From Eggerthellaceae bacterium (GTDB lineage Bacteria; Actinomycetota; Coriobacteriia; Coriobacteriales; Eggerthellaceae), in assembly GCA_017440565.1 (NCBI GenBank), contig JAFSHA010000098.1, positions 1 to 56,690 on the forward strand: a stretch of DNA of 56,690 nucleotides, read 5' to 3'. Below are positions 26,358 through 33,983 of the stretch, piece by piece. Made by a program: the position numbers and the translations under genes. The notes under the pieces are model-generated. The model was not told the origin of the DNA, ran no database searches, and worked only from the letters and a program-made list of their open reading frames with translations. The stretch's first letter is position 1. Each line of letters opens with the position of its first letter.

Positions 26358-28151
26358 ATGTATTGCATGCACTGCGGGCAGCAGCTTCCCGATGATGCGA
26401 AGTTCTGCTTCAGCTGCGGCGAAAAGCCTCGGGGGACATCGTTCGTTGAGGAACCGGTGGGAAACGCTGGGAAAACGGCTGGCTCGAGCAGCGATTCGCC
26501 GAAGGAGCCTATCTGGCAAGACGAACCCGAACCCGAGCCTGATCCGACGCCTGCGCCCGAGCCGACTCCCGCACCGGCGCCCGAGCCGACTCCTGCGCCG
26601 GCACCCGAACCCGAGCCGACGCCCGAATTGCAGCCGGTTCCTGAACCGCAGCCCGCGCCTGTGCCCGAGCCAGATCCCGCACCGCAGCCGACGCCCGCAC
26701 CCCAGCCCGCGCCTGCGCCTGAACCAACTCCCGCGCCGCAGCCGGCTCCCATTCCGACACCCGCGCCCGCACCGCAGCCGACGCCCGCACCCCAGCCCGC
26801 TCCTGCGCCCGCTCCCGCGCCTGTGCCGGATTCCGACCCTGCCTTCGCGCGAGAGAAGGCCGCCAAGACCTCGAGGATCCCCAAGATTCCGAACGCCCCG
26901 AAAATCCCGAAGGCACCCAAGGTTGCCGCGCCCGCCCCGAGCAAGAAGCTCATCGGCATCGTGGTCGGCATCGTGGCCGTAGCTGTCATTCTGGCCTACG
27001 CCCTGTTCGGTGGCGATTCCTCGGCCGACCGCGACCGCAAAGTGGAAATCCCCGATCCTGAATACTACTTCGCCCTGCCGATCAGCTCGATCGAAGAGGA
27101 CGACGGAGTCACCACCTACACCATGGACGCCAACGGCGACGAGGATCTGAGCGACCAGGTATACGCCTACATCGACATCCTGCGCCACGACTACGGGTTC
27201 CTCCTCAACTCAAACGAGGAGGACGAGGGATACATAAACGCCGACCTGTTCAGCGACGACGTTTTGGACGAGGTGCAGGTAATCTACCTCCACGACTCGT
27301 ACGGCAACAGGCTCGCAGTGAAGACGACACGCGATGTGGTCTTTGTAGGTGGCGTGCGCTACGAGGGCCCCAGCGGGTTTGCCGCGGAAAGCAATGCGAG
27401 CGAGAACGAAGTCGATGCCCCCGATGAAGGCCTCGAAGAACCCGTCCATCAGGAGGAGCCGCAGGTCGACCCTTGGGCAACGGGCGACCTTTCCGTGCTG
27501 CCCGACTTCGCAGAGTTCGACCAGACAGGCACGTTCAGCTATTCGACCGCGTTTTTCGCCTCCACCACCTACGATGTGGACAGGCTGTATTTCTCGTACA
27601 GCTCCAAGGACGTTAACGCCGTCTACCAGGCGAATCACTACGTCGAGATGCTCTACGATCTGGGCTGGCAGCTTGAGTTCATCGATGAAGACAACGCCTT
27701 CTACCTGTATCACCCTGACGTGGACGCACCCAGCCTTCCCGATGCGGAGAGGGCGCAGATTTTCATTGAAGGCCACGTCAACTCCACAGGCGACACGGCA
27801 TTCGTGAGCTTCATGCTGCCCGAGGAAATCTGCATCAAGAACTACGAGGACAAGTGGCAGTGGAACGTGGAGTGGCGCGAGAACCGCGAGAAGGAGAAGG
27901 CTGAGGAGGAGAGGAACTCTTCAAGCTCGAGCTCCAGCTCATCCTCGTCTTCGTCCTCGAGCAGCTCGTTCAACCGCGACCTGTACGACAACGACCCCAT
28001 CTGCGGCGTATGCAACGGAGACGGCGACTGCAGCAAGTGCGGCGGAAGCGGCTATCTGTACAGCAGCGCCTCGGATGAAAAGGACCGCAACTGCTACAAG
28101 TGCAACGGCAGCGGCAACTGCCGAAGCTGCGGCGGAGACGGTCGCCTGTAG
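26358..28151 (+). CDS. Large zinc-ribbon membrane protein with Pro-rich stalk, poly-Ser linker and DnaJ-like CxxCxGxG tail
   Basis: The protein has 597 residues. An N-terminal zinc ribbon (MYCMHCGQQL ... FCFSCGEK) is followed by about 100 residues of PEP/PAP/PQP repeats, a KIPKAPK basic stretch and one transmembrane helix near residues 197-220 (LIGIVVGIVAVAVILAYALF). Two acidic domains of unknown fold follow, then about 16 consecutive Ser. The C-terminus has CGVCNGDGDCSKCGGSGY and CYKCNGSGNCRSCGGDG, like the DnaJ zinc finger. Start ATG 26358 has AAAGGGG upstream. It shares the ribbon-helix plan with 2476 and 3386. Function unknown; two zinc sites on opposite sides of the membrane are predicted. 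Confidence 0.8.
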   Translation: MYCMHCGQQLPDDAKFCFSCGEKPRGTSFVEEPVGNAGKTAGSSSDSPKEPIWQDEPEPEPDPTPAPEPTPAPAPEPTPAPAPEPEPTPELQPVPEPQPAPVPEPDPAPQPTPAPQPAPAPEPTPAPQPAPIPTPAPAPQPTPAPQPAPAPAPAPVPDSDPAFAREKAAKTSRIPKIPNAPKIPKAPKVAAPAPSKKLIGIVVGIVAVAVILAYALFGGDSSADRDRKVEIPDPEYYFALPISSIEEDDGVTTYTMDANGDEDLSDQVYAYIDILRHDYGFLLNSNEEDEGYINADLFSDDVLDEVQVIYLHDSYGNRLAVKTTRDVVFVGGVRYEGPSGFAAESNASENEVDAPDEGLEEPVHQEEPQVDPWATGDLSVLPDFAEFDQTGTFSYSTAFFASTTYDVDRLYFSYSSKDVNAVYQANHYVEMLYDLGWQLEFIDEDNAFYLYHPDVDAPSLPDAERAQIFIEGHVNSTGDTAFVSFMLPEEICIKNYEDKWQWNVEWRENREKEKAEEERNSSSSSSSSSSSSSSSSSFNRDLYDNDPICGVCNGDGDCSKCGGSGYLYSSASDEKDRNCYKCNGSGNCRSCGGDGRL

Positions 28152-28187
28152 CGTCGAGCTATAGGGACATCTCGGCGAATTTGTGCA

Positions 28188-28215
28188 TTGCGCAGCACGC
28201 GCGCACTGTTAGAAT
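28188..28215 (+). promoter_or_regulatory. Promoter of the FMN-riboswitch transcript
   Basis: TTGCGC (28188-28193), 16-bp spacer, TAGAAT (28210-28215). Transcription would begin just before the aptamer. Confidence 0.6.
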
Positions 28216-28233
28216 ACGGCGTATGAATTCTGT

Positions 28234-28392
28234 TTCAGGGCGGGGTGAAATTCCCCACTGGCGGTAATCGGAAACTGGCGCAAGCTGGTGAACGAAAGCC
28301 CGCGACCCTCAGGTAATCGCGCAAGCGGCGCCCTGGGGCTGACATCGGTGAGATTCCGAGGCCAACGGTTACAGTCCGGATGGAAGAGGCAG
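28234..28392 (+). promoter_or_regulatory. FMN riboswitch (RFN element)
   Basis: The RFN core is plain: TTCAGGGCGGGGTGAAATTCC at the start, CCCCACTGGCGGTAAT, GCCCGCGACCCTC, GGGGCTGACATCGGTGAGATTCCG-type strand near 28336-28360, and GGTTACAGTCCGGATGGAAGAG at the end. It lies upstream of a RibU-type gene and is followed by an intrinsic terminator at 28486-28530, so FMN would reduce riboflavin uptake by termination. Confidence 0.95.
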
Positions 28393-28485
28393 ATATTCGC
28401 GTGAGCGTTCGCCGTGGGCGGGCGCGTCGAGTGCAATGGCGCAGCGCGTAGCCGCTTGCCGAAGGTGCTCGTCAAGCGAATTTCC

Positions 28486-28530
28486 ACGAGCCTGTATGAA
28501 TTGGAATTCATGCGGGCTCGTTTCCTTTTT
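28486..28530 (+). terminator. FMN-riboswitch-controlled terminator
   Basis: ACGAGCC (28486-28492) pairs with GGCTCGT (28515-28521) around an inner TGAATT/AATTCA stem, followed by TTTCCTTTTT. Confidence 0.85.
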
Positions 28531-28590
28531 CGGCGAAGGTGGGGAATCGAATCCGATCAACCCCGCACCTTCGCGGAAAGAAGGACCATC

Positions 28591-29202
28591 ATGGCGAAAG
28601 ATCCCACCACGACCTACAAGGCCCCGACCGCTCAGGCCACCATTGCGAACACCAACAAATGGGGAACGCGCGAGCTTGTGACCATGGCGCTTCTGTGCGC
28701 TATCGGCGTGCTCCTTTCGTTTGTCGAGTTCCCGCTGCTGCCTGGCGTCACGTTCCTCAAGTTCGACGCCTCCCTCATGCCCGCCATGGTATGCGGCTTT
28801 GCGTACGGCCCCGCAGGCGGCTTGGCCGTCGGCGTCGTGGGCGCCATCATCCACGGCATTCTGTTTGCCGACTTCACCGGCTGCGCCATGAACATCATGG
28901 TCGTGTTCGGCTTCATCCTGCCCGCAGCGCTGGTGTACAAGCGCAGCCGCACCTACAAAGCCGCCATCATCGGCCTTGCCCTCGGCATCATCGGCGCCAC
29001 CATCATGGCCGTTGTGGGTAACCTGCTGCTCACCCCGGCATGGCTGGGCGTTCCGCTGCAGGCCGTCATCGACATGATCATCCCGGTGTTCATCCCGTTC
29101 AACCTGCTGAAGGCCCTCATCAACTCGGTGCTCACGCTTGCCGTGTACAAGGCCATCTCCAACCTCATCACTCCCAAGAAAGATCAGGTGAAGGGCAAGT
29201 AG
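28591..29202 (+). CDS. ribU: Riboflavin ECF transporter S component RibU
   Basis: A 203-residue inner-membrane substrate-binding protein with six helices. RELVTMALLCAIGVLLSFVEFPLLPG, FLKFDASLMPAMVCGFAYGPAGGLAVGVVGAIIHGILF and NLLLTPAWLGV match RibU family patterns. An N-terminal hydrophilic lead of about 25 residues is present. The FMN riboswitch upstream makes riboflavin the likely substrate. GGAAAGAAGGA before ATG 28591 sets the start within a longer open frame. It is followed after 9 bp by the ECF ATPase genes, so this operon encodes a dedicated complex, although ECF modules can serve several S components. Confidence 0.93.
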   Translation: MAKDPTTTYKAPTAQATIANTNKWGTRELVTMALLCAIGVLLSFVEFPLLPGVTFLKFDASLMPAMVCGFAYGPAGGLAVGVVGAIIHGILFADFTGCAMNIMVVFGFILPAALVYKRSRTYKAAIIGLALGIIGATIMAVVGNLLLTPAWLGVPLQAVIDMIIPVFIPFNLLKALINSVLTLAVYKAISNLITPKKDQVKGK

Positions 29203-29211
29203 CCCGCCCTT

Positions 29212-30045
29212 ATGGCAAAACCATTCGTTGAGTTCGACCACGCCGGCTTCACCTATGACGGCCAGCGCTTCGTCTTCGAGGACTTGAGCCTTACCATTCC
29301 CCAAGGGCAGTTCGTCTGCATCCTCGGCGGAAACGGCTCGGGGAAGTCGACGCTGGCCAAGCATGTAAACGCGCTGCTCGTGCCCGATGCGGGCGTGGTG
29401 CGCACGTTCGGGTGCGACACGCGAGACGCCGAGCACACCTACTTCATCCGCAGTAACGCGGGTATGGTGTTCCAGAGCCCCGATGACCAGCTGGTGGCGA
29501 GTCTCGTCGAAAACGACGTGGCGTTCGGCCCCGAAAACCTGGGCATCGAAAACCCCGAGCTTGCGCGTCGCGTCAAGAACGCGCTTGCCGAGGTGGGTTT
29601 GCAAGGCTTCGAGAAGCACGAGACCACGGCCCTTTCGGGCGGGCAGAAGCAGCGCGTCACCATCGCGGGCGTGCTTGCCATGGACCCCGCCATCCTCATC
29701 CTCGATGAAGCGTCGGCTATGCTCGACCCGCGCGGACGTGCTGGGCTCATGCGCGTATGCCGCGAGCTTCACGAGGCGGGGATGACCATCGTCATGATTA
29801 CCCACTTCATGGAGGAGGCGGCCCAAGCTCAGCGCGTGGTGGTTCTCGACTCGGGGTGCGTGCGTCTCGACGGAACGCCCGGCGAAGTGCTTTCGCAAGC
29901 GGCTGTGCTGGCCGAGCTTAACCTTGACGTCCCCTTTGCCTGCAGGCTTTCCCTGGAGTTGCAGTCGCGCGGCATTCCTGTTGCCACGTGCATTACCGAA
30001 AGCGAGATCGAGGAGGAGCTATGCCGATTGAATTCGATCAGGTAG
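29212..30045 (+). CDS. ecfA1: ECF transporter ATPase EcfA1
   Basis: One of the two ABC ATPases powering the ECF complex. The 277-residue protein has Walker A GGNGSGKST, a Q-loop in VFQSPDDQLVASLVENDVAFGPEN, signature LSGGQKQR, Walker B ILILDEASAMLDP and the H-loop in MITHFMEEA. The FQSPDDQ and VAFGPEN motifs are typical for EcfA rather than general ABC proteins. The 3' end overlaps ecfA2 by 25 bp. The A1/A2 assignment follows order and the ASAMLDP Walker B, and is the less certain part. Confidence 0.92.
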   Translation: MAKPFVEFDHAGFTYDGQRFVFEDLSLTIPQGQFVCILGGNGSGKSTLAKHVNALLVPDAGVVRTFGCDTRDAEHTYFIRSNAGMVFQSPDDQLVASLVENDVAFGPENLGIENPELARRVKNALAEVGLQGFEKHETTALSGGQKQRVTIAGVLAMDPAILILDEASAMLDPRGRAGLMRVCRELHEAGMTIVMITHFMEEAAQAQRVVVLDSGCVRLDGTPGEVLSQAAVLAELNLDVPFACRLSLELQSRGIPVATCITESEIEEELCRLNSIR

Positions 30046-30974
30046 GCTACACCTACATCGATCCGAAGTCGCGTAAGCGCAAGGCGCGTCGTGTCGAACG
30101 CGGCCAGGGGGCTTCCGAACGCGGGAAGTGGGGAACCGACCCCGATGCCATTTGGGCGCTGCGTGAGATAAGCTTCACCGTCGAAGACGGCGAGTTTTTG
30201 GGCGTGTGCGGGCATACCGGCAGCGGTAAGTCGACGCTCATCCAGCACATGAACGGCCTCGTTCATCCCGCTGAGGGCCGCGTGCTTTTCGATGGCAAGG
30301 ACATGGCCGACAAGGCGGTTGCCGCCCGTGTGCGCACCAGCTGCGGAATGGTGTTTCAGTATCCCGAACACCAGCTGTTTGCCGAGACGGTATACGAGGA
30401 TGTGGCGTTCGGACCTCGCAACATGGGCCTTTCCGCCGATGACGTCGATGCGCGCGTGCGCGAGGGCCTTTCCAGCGTCGGCCTTGATTTCGAAGAGCTG
30501 CACGAGAAAAGCCCCTTCGAGCTTTCGGGCGGCCAGCAGCGGCGCGTGGCGTTTGCCGGCGTGCTCGCCATGCGTCCGAAGGTGCTCGTGCTCGACGAGC
30601 CGGTTGCGGGTCTTGATCCCAAGGCGCGTCGTGAGTTCCTCGCCCTTATCAAGGGCCTGCACGAGACGGGCCTTACGGTGGTCATGGTCTCTCACAGCAT
30701 GGAGGACCTGGCCGAGCTGTGCGATCGCGTTCTCGTGTTAAGCGAAGGCCGCAGGCTTTTGCTGGGGACGCCAGATGAGGTGTTCGCCAACGCCGAGCTG
30801 CTGAAGTCGGTTGGCTTGGCGGTGCCTGCGCCGCAGGCGCTCGCCCTGCGGTTGCGCGAACGCGGGTTCAGTTTGAACCGCGGCCTCTACGATGTGGAGG
30901 GTCTTGCCGCCGACTTGGCCGATGAGCTTGCGCCGTGTCTCGCCGCCCGTTTTGAGGAAGCGGGGAAGCGATGA
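30021..30974 (+). CDS. ecfA2: ECF transporter ATPase EcfA2
   Basis: The second ECF ATPase, 317 residues, with Walker A GHTGSGKST, Q-loop FQYPEHQLFAETVYEDVAFGPRN, signature LSGGQQRR, Walker B VLVLDEPVAGLDP and H-loop VSHSMEDLA. An insertion of about 30 basic residues (RKRKARRVERGQG...) after the first strand is unusual. The start is ATG 30021, with AGGAGG six bases upstream, inside the end of ecfA1, so it is translationally coupled. It overlaps ecfT by four bases. Confidence 0.93.
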   Translation: MPIEFDQVGYTYIDPKSRKRKARRVERGQGASERGKWGTDPDAIWALREISFTVEDGEFLGVCGHTGSGKSTLIQHMNGLVHPAEGRVLFDGKDMADKAVAARVRTSCGMVFQYPEHQLFAETVYEDVAFGPRNMGLSADDVDARVREGLSSVGLDFEELHEKSPFELSGGQQRRVAFAGVLAMRPKVLVLDEPVAGLDPKARREFLALIKGLHETGLTVVMVSHSMEDLAELCDRVLVLSEGRRLLLGTPDEVFANAELLKSVGLAVPAPQALALRLRERGFSLNRGLYDVEGLAADLADELAPCLAARFEEAGKR

Positions 30975-31786
30975 GCGAGGTCGCCGTTTTCGGCCAATAC
31001 TGGGCGGGGGACAGTCCCGTCCATCGCATGGATCCGCGCGTGAAGATGCTGCTTTCCCTTGCCGTCATGGTCGTTGTTTTCTGCGCGCAGGGATGGCTTG
31101 GCCTGGGTGCGTGCGCAGCGTTCATCGTCGGCTTCTTCCTCGCTGCTCAGATCCCCATTTCCCAGGCGCTTCGCTCCATTGCCCCGCTTTTGTTCCTCGT
31201 GGTGCTCACGGCGTTGCTCAACGTGCTTTTCGTACAGGGCGGGGAAGTGTACTTCCAATGGTGGATCATCTGCGTCAGCGAAGAGGGCGTAACCCGTGCG
31301 GCGTTCGTTGCCTGCCGGCTGTTTTTGCTTCTCATGAGCGCAAGCCTGCTTACGCTCACCACGGCGACGCTCGATATCACCGAGGCGTTCGAGCGGCTTC
31401 TCGCCCCGTTTGCGCGTATCGGACTGCCTGCGCACGAACTGGGGATGATGATGGGGATCGCCCTTCGATTCCTTCCGCAGTTCACCAGCGAGCTGCGCAC
31501 GGTGTACCGTGCCCAGGTAAGCCGAGGGGCGACGTTTACCGCCAACCCCTTCAAGGGCGGGGTGAGATCCCTTCTCGCCCTCATGATCCCGCTGTTCACC
31601 AGCGCATTTCGCCATGCGGAAACCCTTTCGAGCGCCATGGACGCTCGCTGTTATCACGGGGGAGTGGGGCGCACGCGCTTGCGCGAGCTTTCCCTAGGTC
31701 GCCTCGACGCGGCGGGCGTTGCGGCAGTGGCGCTCATGCTGGCGGCTGTTCTGGCCTGCAACGTCCTTGCTGCGGGCATTTTGTAA
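30971..31786 (+). CDS. ecfT: ECF transporter transmembrane subunit EcfT
   Basis: EcfT links the two ATPases to the S component in the membrane. The 271-residue protein has five to six helices after the family opening GQYWAGDSPVHRMDPRVKMLLSL. The two coupling motifs are seen in VYRAQVSRGATF (A-x3-RG) and SSAMDARCYHG (a variant of the second motif). It is the last gene of the ribU-ecfA1-ecfA2-ecfT operon and overlaps ecfA2 by ATGA. Confidence 0.93.
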   Translation: MSEVAVFGQYWAGDSPVHRMDPRVKMLLSLAVMVVVFCAQGWLGLGACAAFIVGFFLAAQIPISQALRSIAPLLFLVVLTALLNVLFVQGGEVYFQWWIICVSEEGVTRAAFVACRLFLLLMSASLLTLTTATLDITEAFERLLAPFARIGLPAHELGMMMGIALRFLPQFTSELRTVYRAQVSRGATFTANPFKGGVRSLLALMIPLFTSAFRHAETLSSAMDARCYHGGVGRTRLRELSLGRLDAAGVAAVALMLAAVLACNVLAAGIL

Positions 31787-31868
31787 ATATTGAATGCGTG
31801 CTGAGCGAGTCAACAGGCCCAGCCTGCGGATTCATTGAGGCATGCCGAAACGCGGAAAGGAGGCCGTC

Positions 31869-32327
31869 GTGGCCATCAATCACGCATCAACCGAAGTCAA
31901 TGCCGAAATAGCTGCCGGGGGTTTGCAAAAGGTGCTCGAGTACCTGACCGGCGTTCCCGCTTGGTATCTGGCTACCACCGAAGGCGATCAGCCCCATGTG
32001 CGACCGTTCAGCTTCGCTGCCGAACACGAGGGGCGCATCTGGTTCTGCACCGCCACCACGAAAGACGTTTACCGCGAGCTTGCGGCCAACCCTAAGTTCG
32101 AACTTACGGCATGGAAGTCGGGCAGTGGTTGGCTTATCATGCGCGGCGAGGCCGACCTGGTCGATCAGGCCACGCCCGAGATTCGCCAGGCGGGCTACGA
32201 GCACATGCTCGACCTCGGCGAATACCACAGCGGCCCCGATGCTCCCGAGCTCACGTTCTTCAGCACGCTTCGTGCCGAGGCGTGGATCTGCGATATAGAC
32301 GGAACGAAGACCAGGGTGGAGCTCTAA
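31869..32327 (+). CDS. Pyridoxamine 5'-phosphate oxidase-like flavin-binding protein
   Basis: A 152-residue split-barrel protein. The core VPAWYLATTEGDQPHVRPFSFAAEHEGRIWFCTATTKDVYRELAANPKFELTAW is the PNPOx-like FMN-binding fold, followed by WLIMRGEADLVD and a C-terminal strand. Such short members bind FMN, F420 or haem and are rarely true PNP oxidases. GTG 31869 is chosen because AAAGGAGG lies at 31856-31863; the upstream ATG at 31842 has no such site. It directly follows the riboflavin uptake operon, which is suggestive for a flavoprotein but not proof. Confidence 0.82.
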   Translation: MAINHASTEVNAEIAAGGLQKVLEYLTGVPAWYLATTEGDQPHVRPFSFAAEHEGRIWFCTATTKDVYRELAANPKFELTAWKSGSGWLIMRGEADLVDQATPEIRQAGYEHMLDLGEYHSGPDAPELTFFSTLRAEAWICDIDGTKTRVEL

Positions 32328-32409
32328 AGCCCCACTTCGTTTCGGCGTCTGCCCCCGCTTTGCCACTGCCAGCTGTTTTGGTCGCGTGAAATGCTTTTTA
32401 TCCGTTACG

Positions 32410-32487
32410 GCGGTTGTTTCGATCATGTTTCAGTACAATAGAGCGTTGCTGTGTCAGCTTCCATTTTGAGGGGATCGAAACAACCGC
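32410..32487. promoter_or_regulatory. 15-bp perfect inverted repeat flanking the AGCS symporter promoter
   Basis: GCGGTTGTTTCGATC (32410-32424) is repeated inverted at 32473-32487 (GATCGAAACAACCGC), ending exactly at the ATG. A TACAAT -10 box lies between at 32434-32439. The left arm is upstream of the likely start site, so the arms act at the DNA level (paired operator) unless transcription starts earlier. Confidence 0.6.
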
Positions 32488-33924
32488 ATGGATATTATGG
32501 AGATTCTCAACTCTATCGACTCGTTTGTGTGGGGCCCGGCGATGATCGTGCTTCTTTTGGGCTCGCACCTTTTCCTGACTGTTCGCACTGGCTTCATTCA
32601 GCGTAAGCTTCCCATGGCCATTCGCATGTCTTTCAAGGGCAGCAAGGGCGAGGACGGCAAGGGCGATATCTCGAATTTCGGCGCCTTGGCAACGGCGCTT
32701 GCCGCCACCATCGGCACGGGCTCCATCGTGGGCGTGGCCACTGCCATCTTGGCGGGCGGCCCGGGTGCGGTCTTCTGGATGTGGATCACTGGCATCTTCG
32801 GCATTGCCACCAAGTACGTCGAGGTGTATGCCTCGGTGCGCTATCGCGTGCGCGACCATGCCGGCAATATGCTTGGCGGCGCCATGTACGTGTGGGAGCG
32901 CGCCTTCAAGCGTGAAGACGGAAGCATTCCCGGCTGGGCTAAGCTCGGGGCCGTGGCCTTTGCCGGCTTTGCCGTCATCGCTACCATCGGCACGGGTTCT
33001 GCTGTGCAGGCGTCCGCCATCACCGGCATCGTGACTTCGAGCTTCCCGGCTATCCCGAAGGTGGCAGTGGCTCTCGTTATCGCCATCATGGTGTCTATCG
33101 TCATCTTCGGCGGCGTGAAGACCATCTCGAACGTGTGCGAGAAGCTAGTCCCTATCATGGCCGTGGCCTATGCGGGTGGTTGCGTGGTCATCCTCGTCCT
33201 CAATGCCAGCGTGCTCGGCGAGGCGCTTGCGCTTATCCTTGAGTGCGCCTTTACGGCGAAGGCCGCCTTCGGTGGCGCCGTGGGTTCGGGCATCATGGTT
33301 GCCCTGCAGTTCGGTTGCGCGCGCGGCTTGTTCTCCAACGAGTCCGGTTTGGGCTCGGCGCCTATCGTCGCAGCTGCTGCGAAGACGAAGAACCCCGCCG
33401 AGCAGGCCGTCATCGCCATGACGGGAACCTTCTGGTCCACGGTTGTCATCTGCCTGCTTACGGGCCTGGTGCTGGTTTCCACCATGATCTTGAACCCCGA
33501 CATTCAGGCCGAAATCTTGGTGAACCCCACCGTCTACACGGGTTCGGCGCTTGCGAGCGCAGCCTTCGCGCAAATCCCCTTCGTGGGCACGCCCATCCTC
33601 GTTGTCGGCATGGTGTCGTTCGCCTACTCCACCATCATCGGCTGGTCCTACTACGGCAATCGCTGCGCGACGTACCTGTTCGGCAAAAAGGCCATCGCGC
33701 CCTACCACGTGGTGTACGTGGCCGTGGGGTTCTTGGGCGCTATGGGCGTGGGCGATGCCGTGTGGCTCATCTCTGACATCGGAAACGCCCTCATGGCTAT
33801 TCCGAATATCATTGCCTGCCTTCTGCTTTCCGGGCTTATTGCGCGTGAGACGAAGCACTACGTCTACGATGACAACCTCGATGAGGAGTTCACCGAGGAG
33901 ATCCCCATCATCGAGAGCAAATAA
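32488..33924 (+). CDS. Alanine/glycine:cation symporter (AGCS family)
   Basis: A 478-residue inner-membrane Na+-coupled amino-acid symporter with about 11 helices. AGCS hallmarks are present: LLGSHLFLTVRTGFIQ, GKGDISNFGALATALAATIGTGSIVGVATAI, GPGAVFWMWITGIFGIATKYVEV, GCARGLFSNESGLGSAPIVAAAA and SFAYSTIIGWSYYGNRC. Family members take up alanine, glycine or glutamine. GAGGGG precedes the ATG. A 15-bp inverted repeat brackets its promoter. It appears monocistronic. Confidence 0.94.
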   Translation: MDIMEILNSIDSFVWGPAMIVLLLGSHLFLTVRTGFIQRKLPMAIRMSFKGSKGEDGKGDISNFGALATALAATIGTGSIVGVATAILAGGPGAVFWMWITGIFGIATKYVEVYASVRYRVRDHAGNMLGGAMYVWERAFKREDGSIPGWAKLGAVAFAGFAVIATIGTGSAVQASAITGIVTSSFPAIPKVAVALVIAIMVSIVIFGGVKTISNVCEKLVPIMAVAYAGGCVVILVLNASVLGEALALILECAFTAKAAFGGAVGSGIMVALQFGCARGLFSNESGLGSAPIVAAAAKTKNPAEQAVIAMTGTFWSTVVICLLTGLVLVSTMILNPDIQAEILVNPTVYTGSALASAAFAQIPFVGTPILVVGMVSFAYSTIIGWSYYGNRCATYLFGKKAIAPYHVVYVAVGFLGAMGVGDAVWLISDIGNALMAIPNIIACLLLSGLIARETKHYVYDDNLDEEFTEEIPIIESK

Positions 33925-33983
33925 GCCGCCATTGTATAATTGCCTCGGCGGAAAAGGCGCAAGTGCGCGAAAGCGGGGTAGGC

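Noticed and set aside
26306-26989. 227-codon antisense frame rich in Gly-Ala opposite the zinc-ribbon protein
   Set aside because: It mirrors the Pro/Glu/Ala-rich repeat of the real gene and has no family motif or ribosome-binding site. The sense frame has clear zinc-ribbon and membrane features.
28545-28570. tRNA T-arm-like stretch (AATCGAATCC) near the ribU leader
   Set aside because: No acceptor or anticodon arms can be paired around it; it belongs to the region after the FMN terminator.
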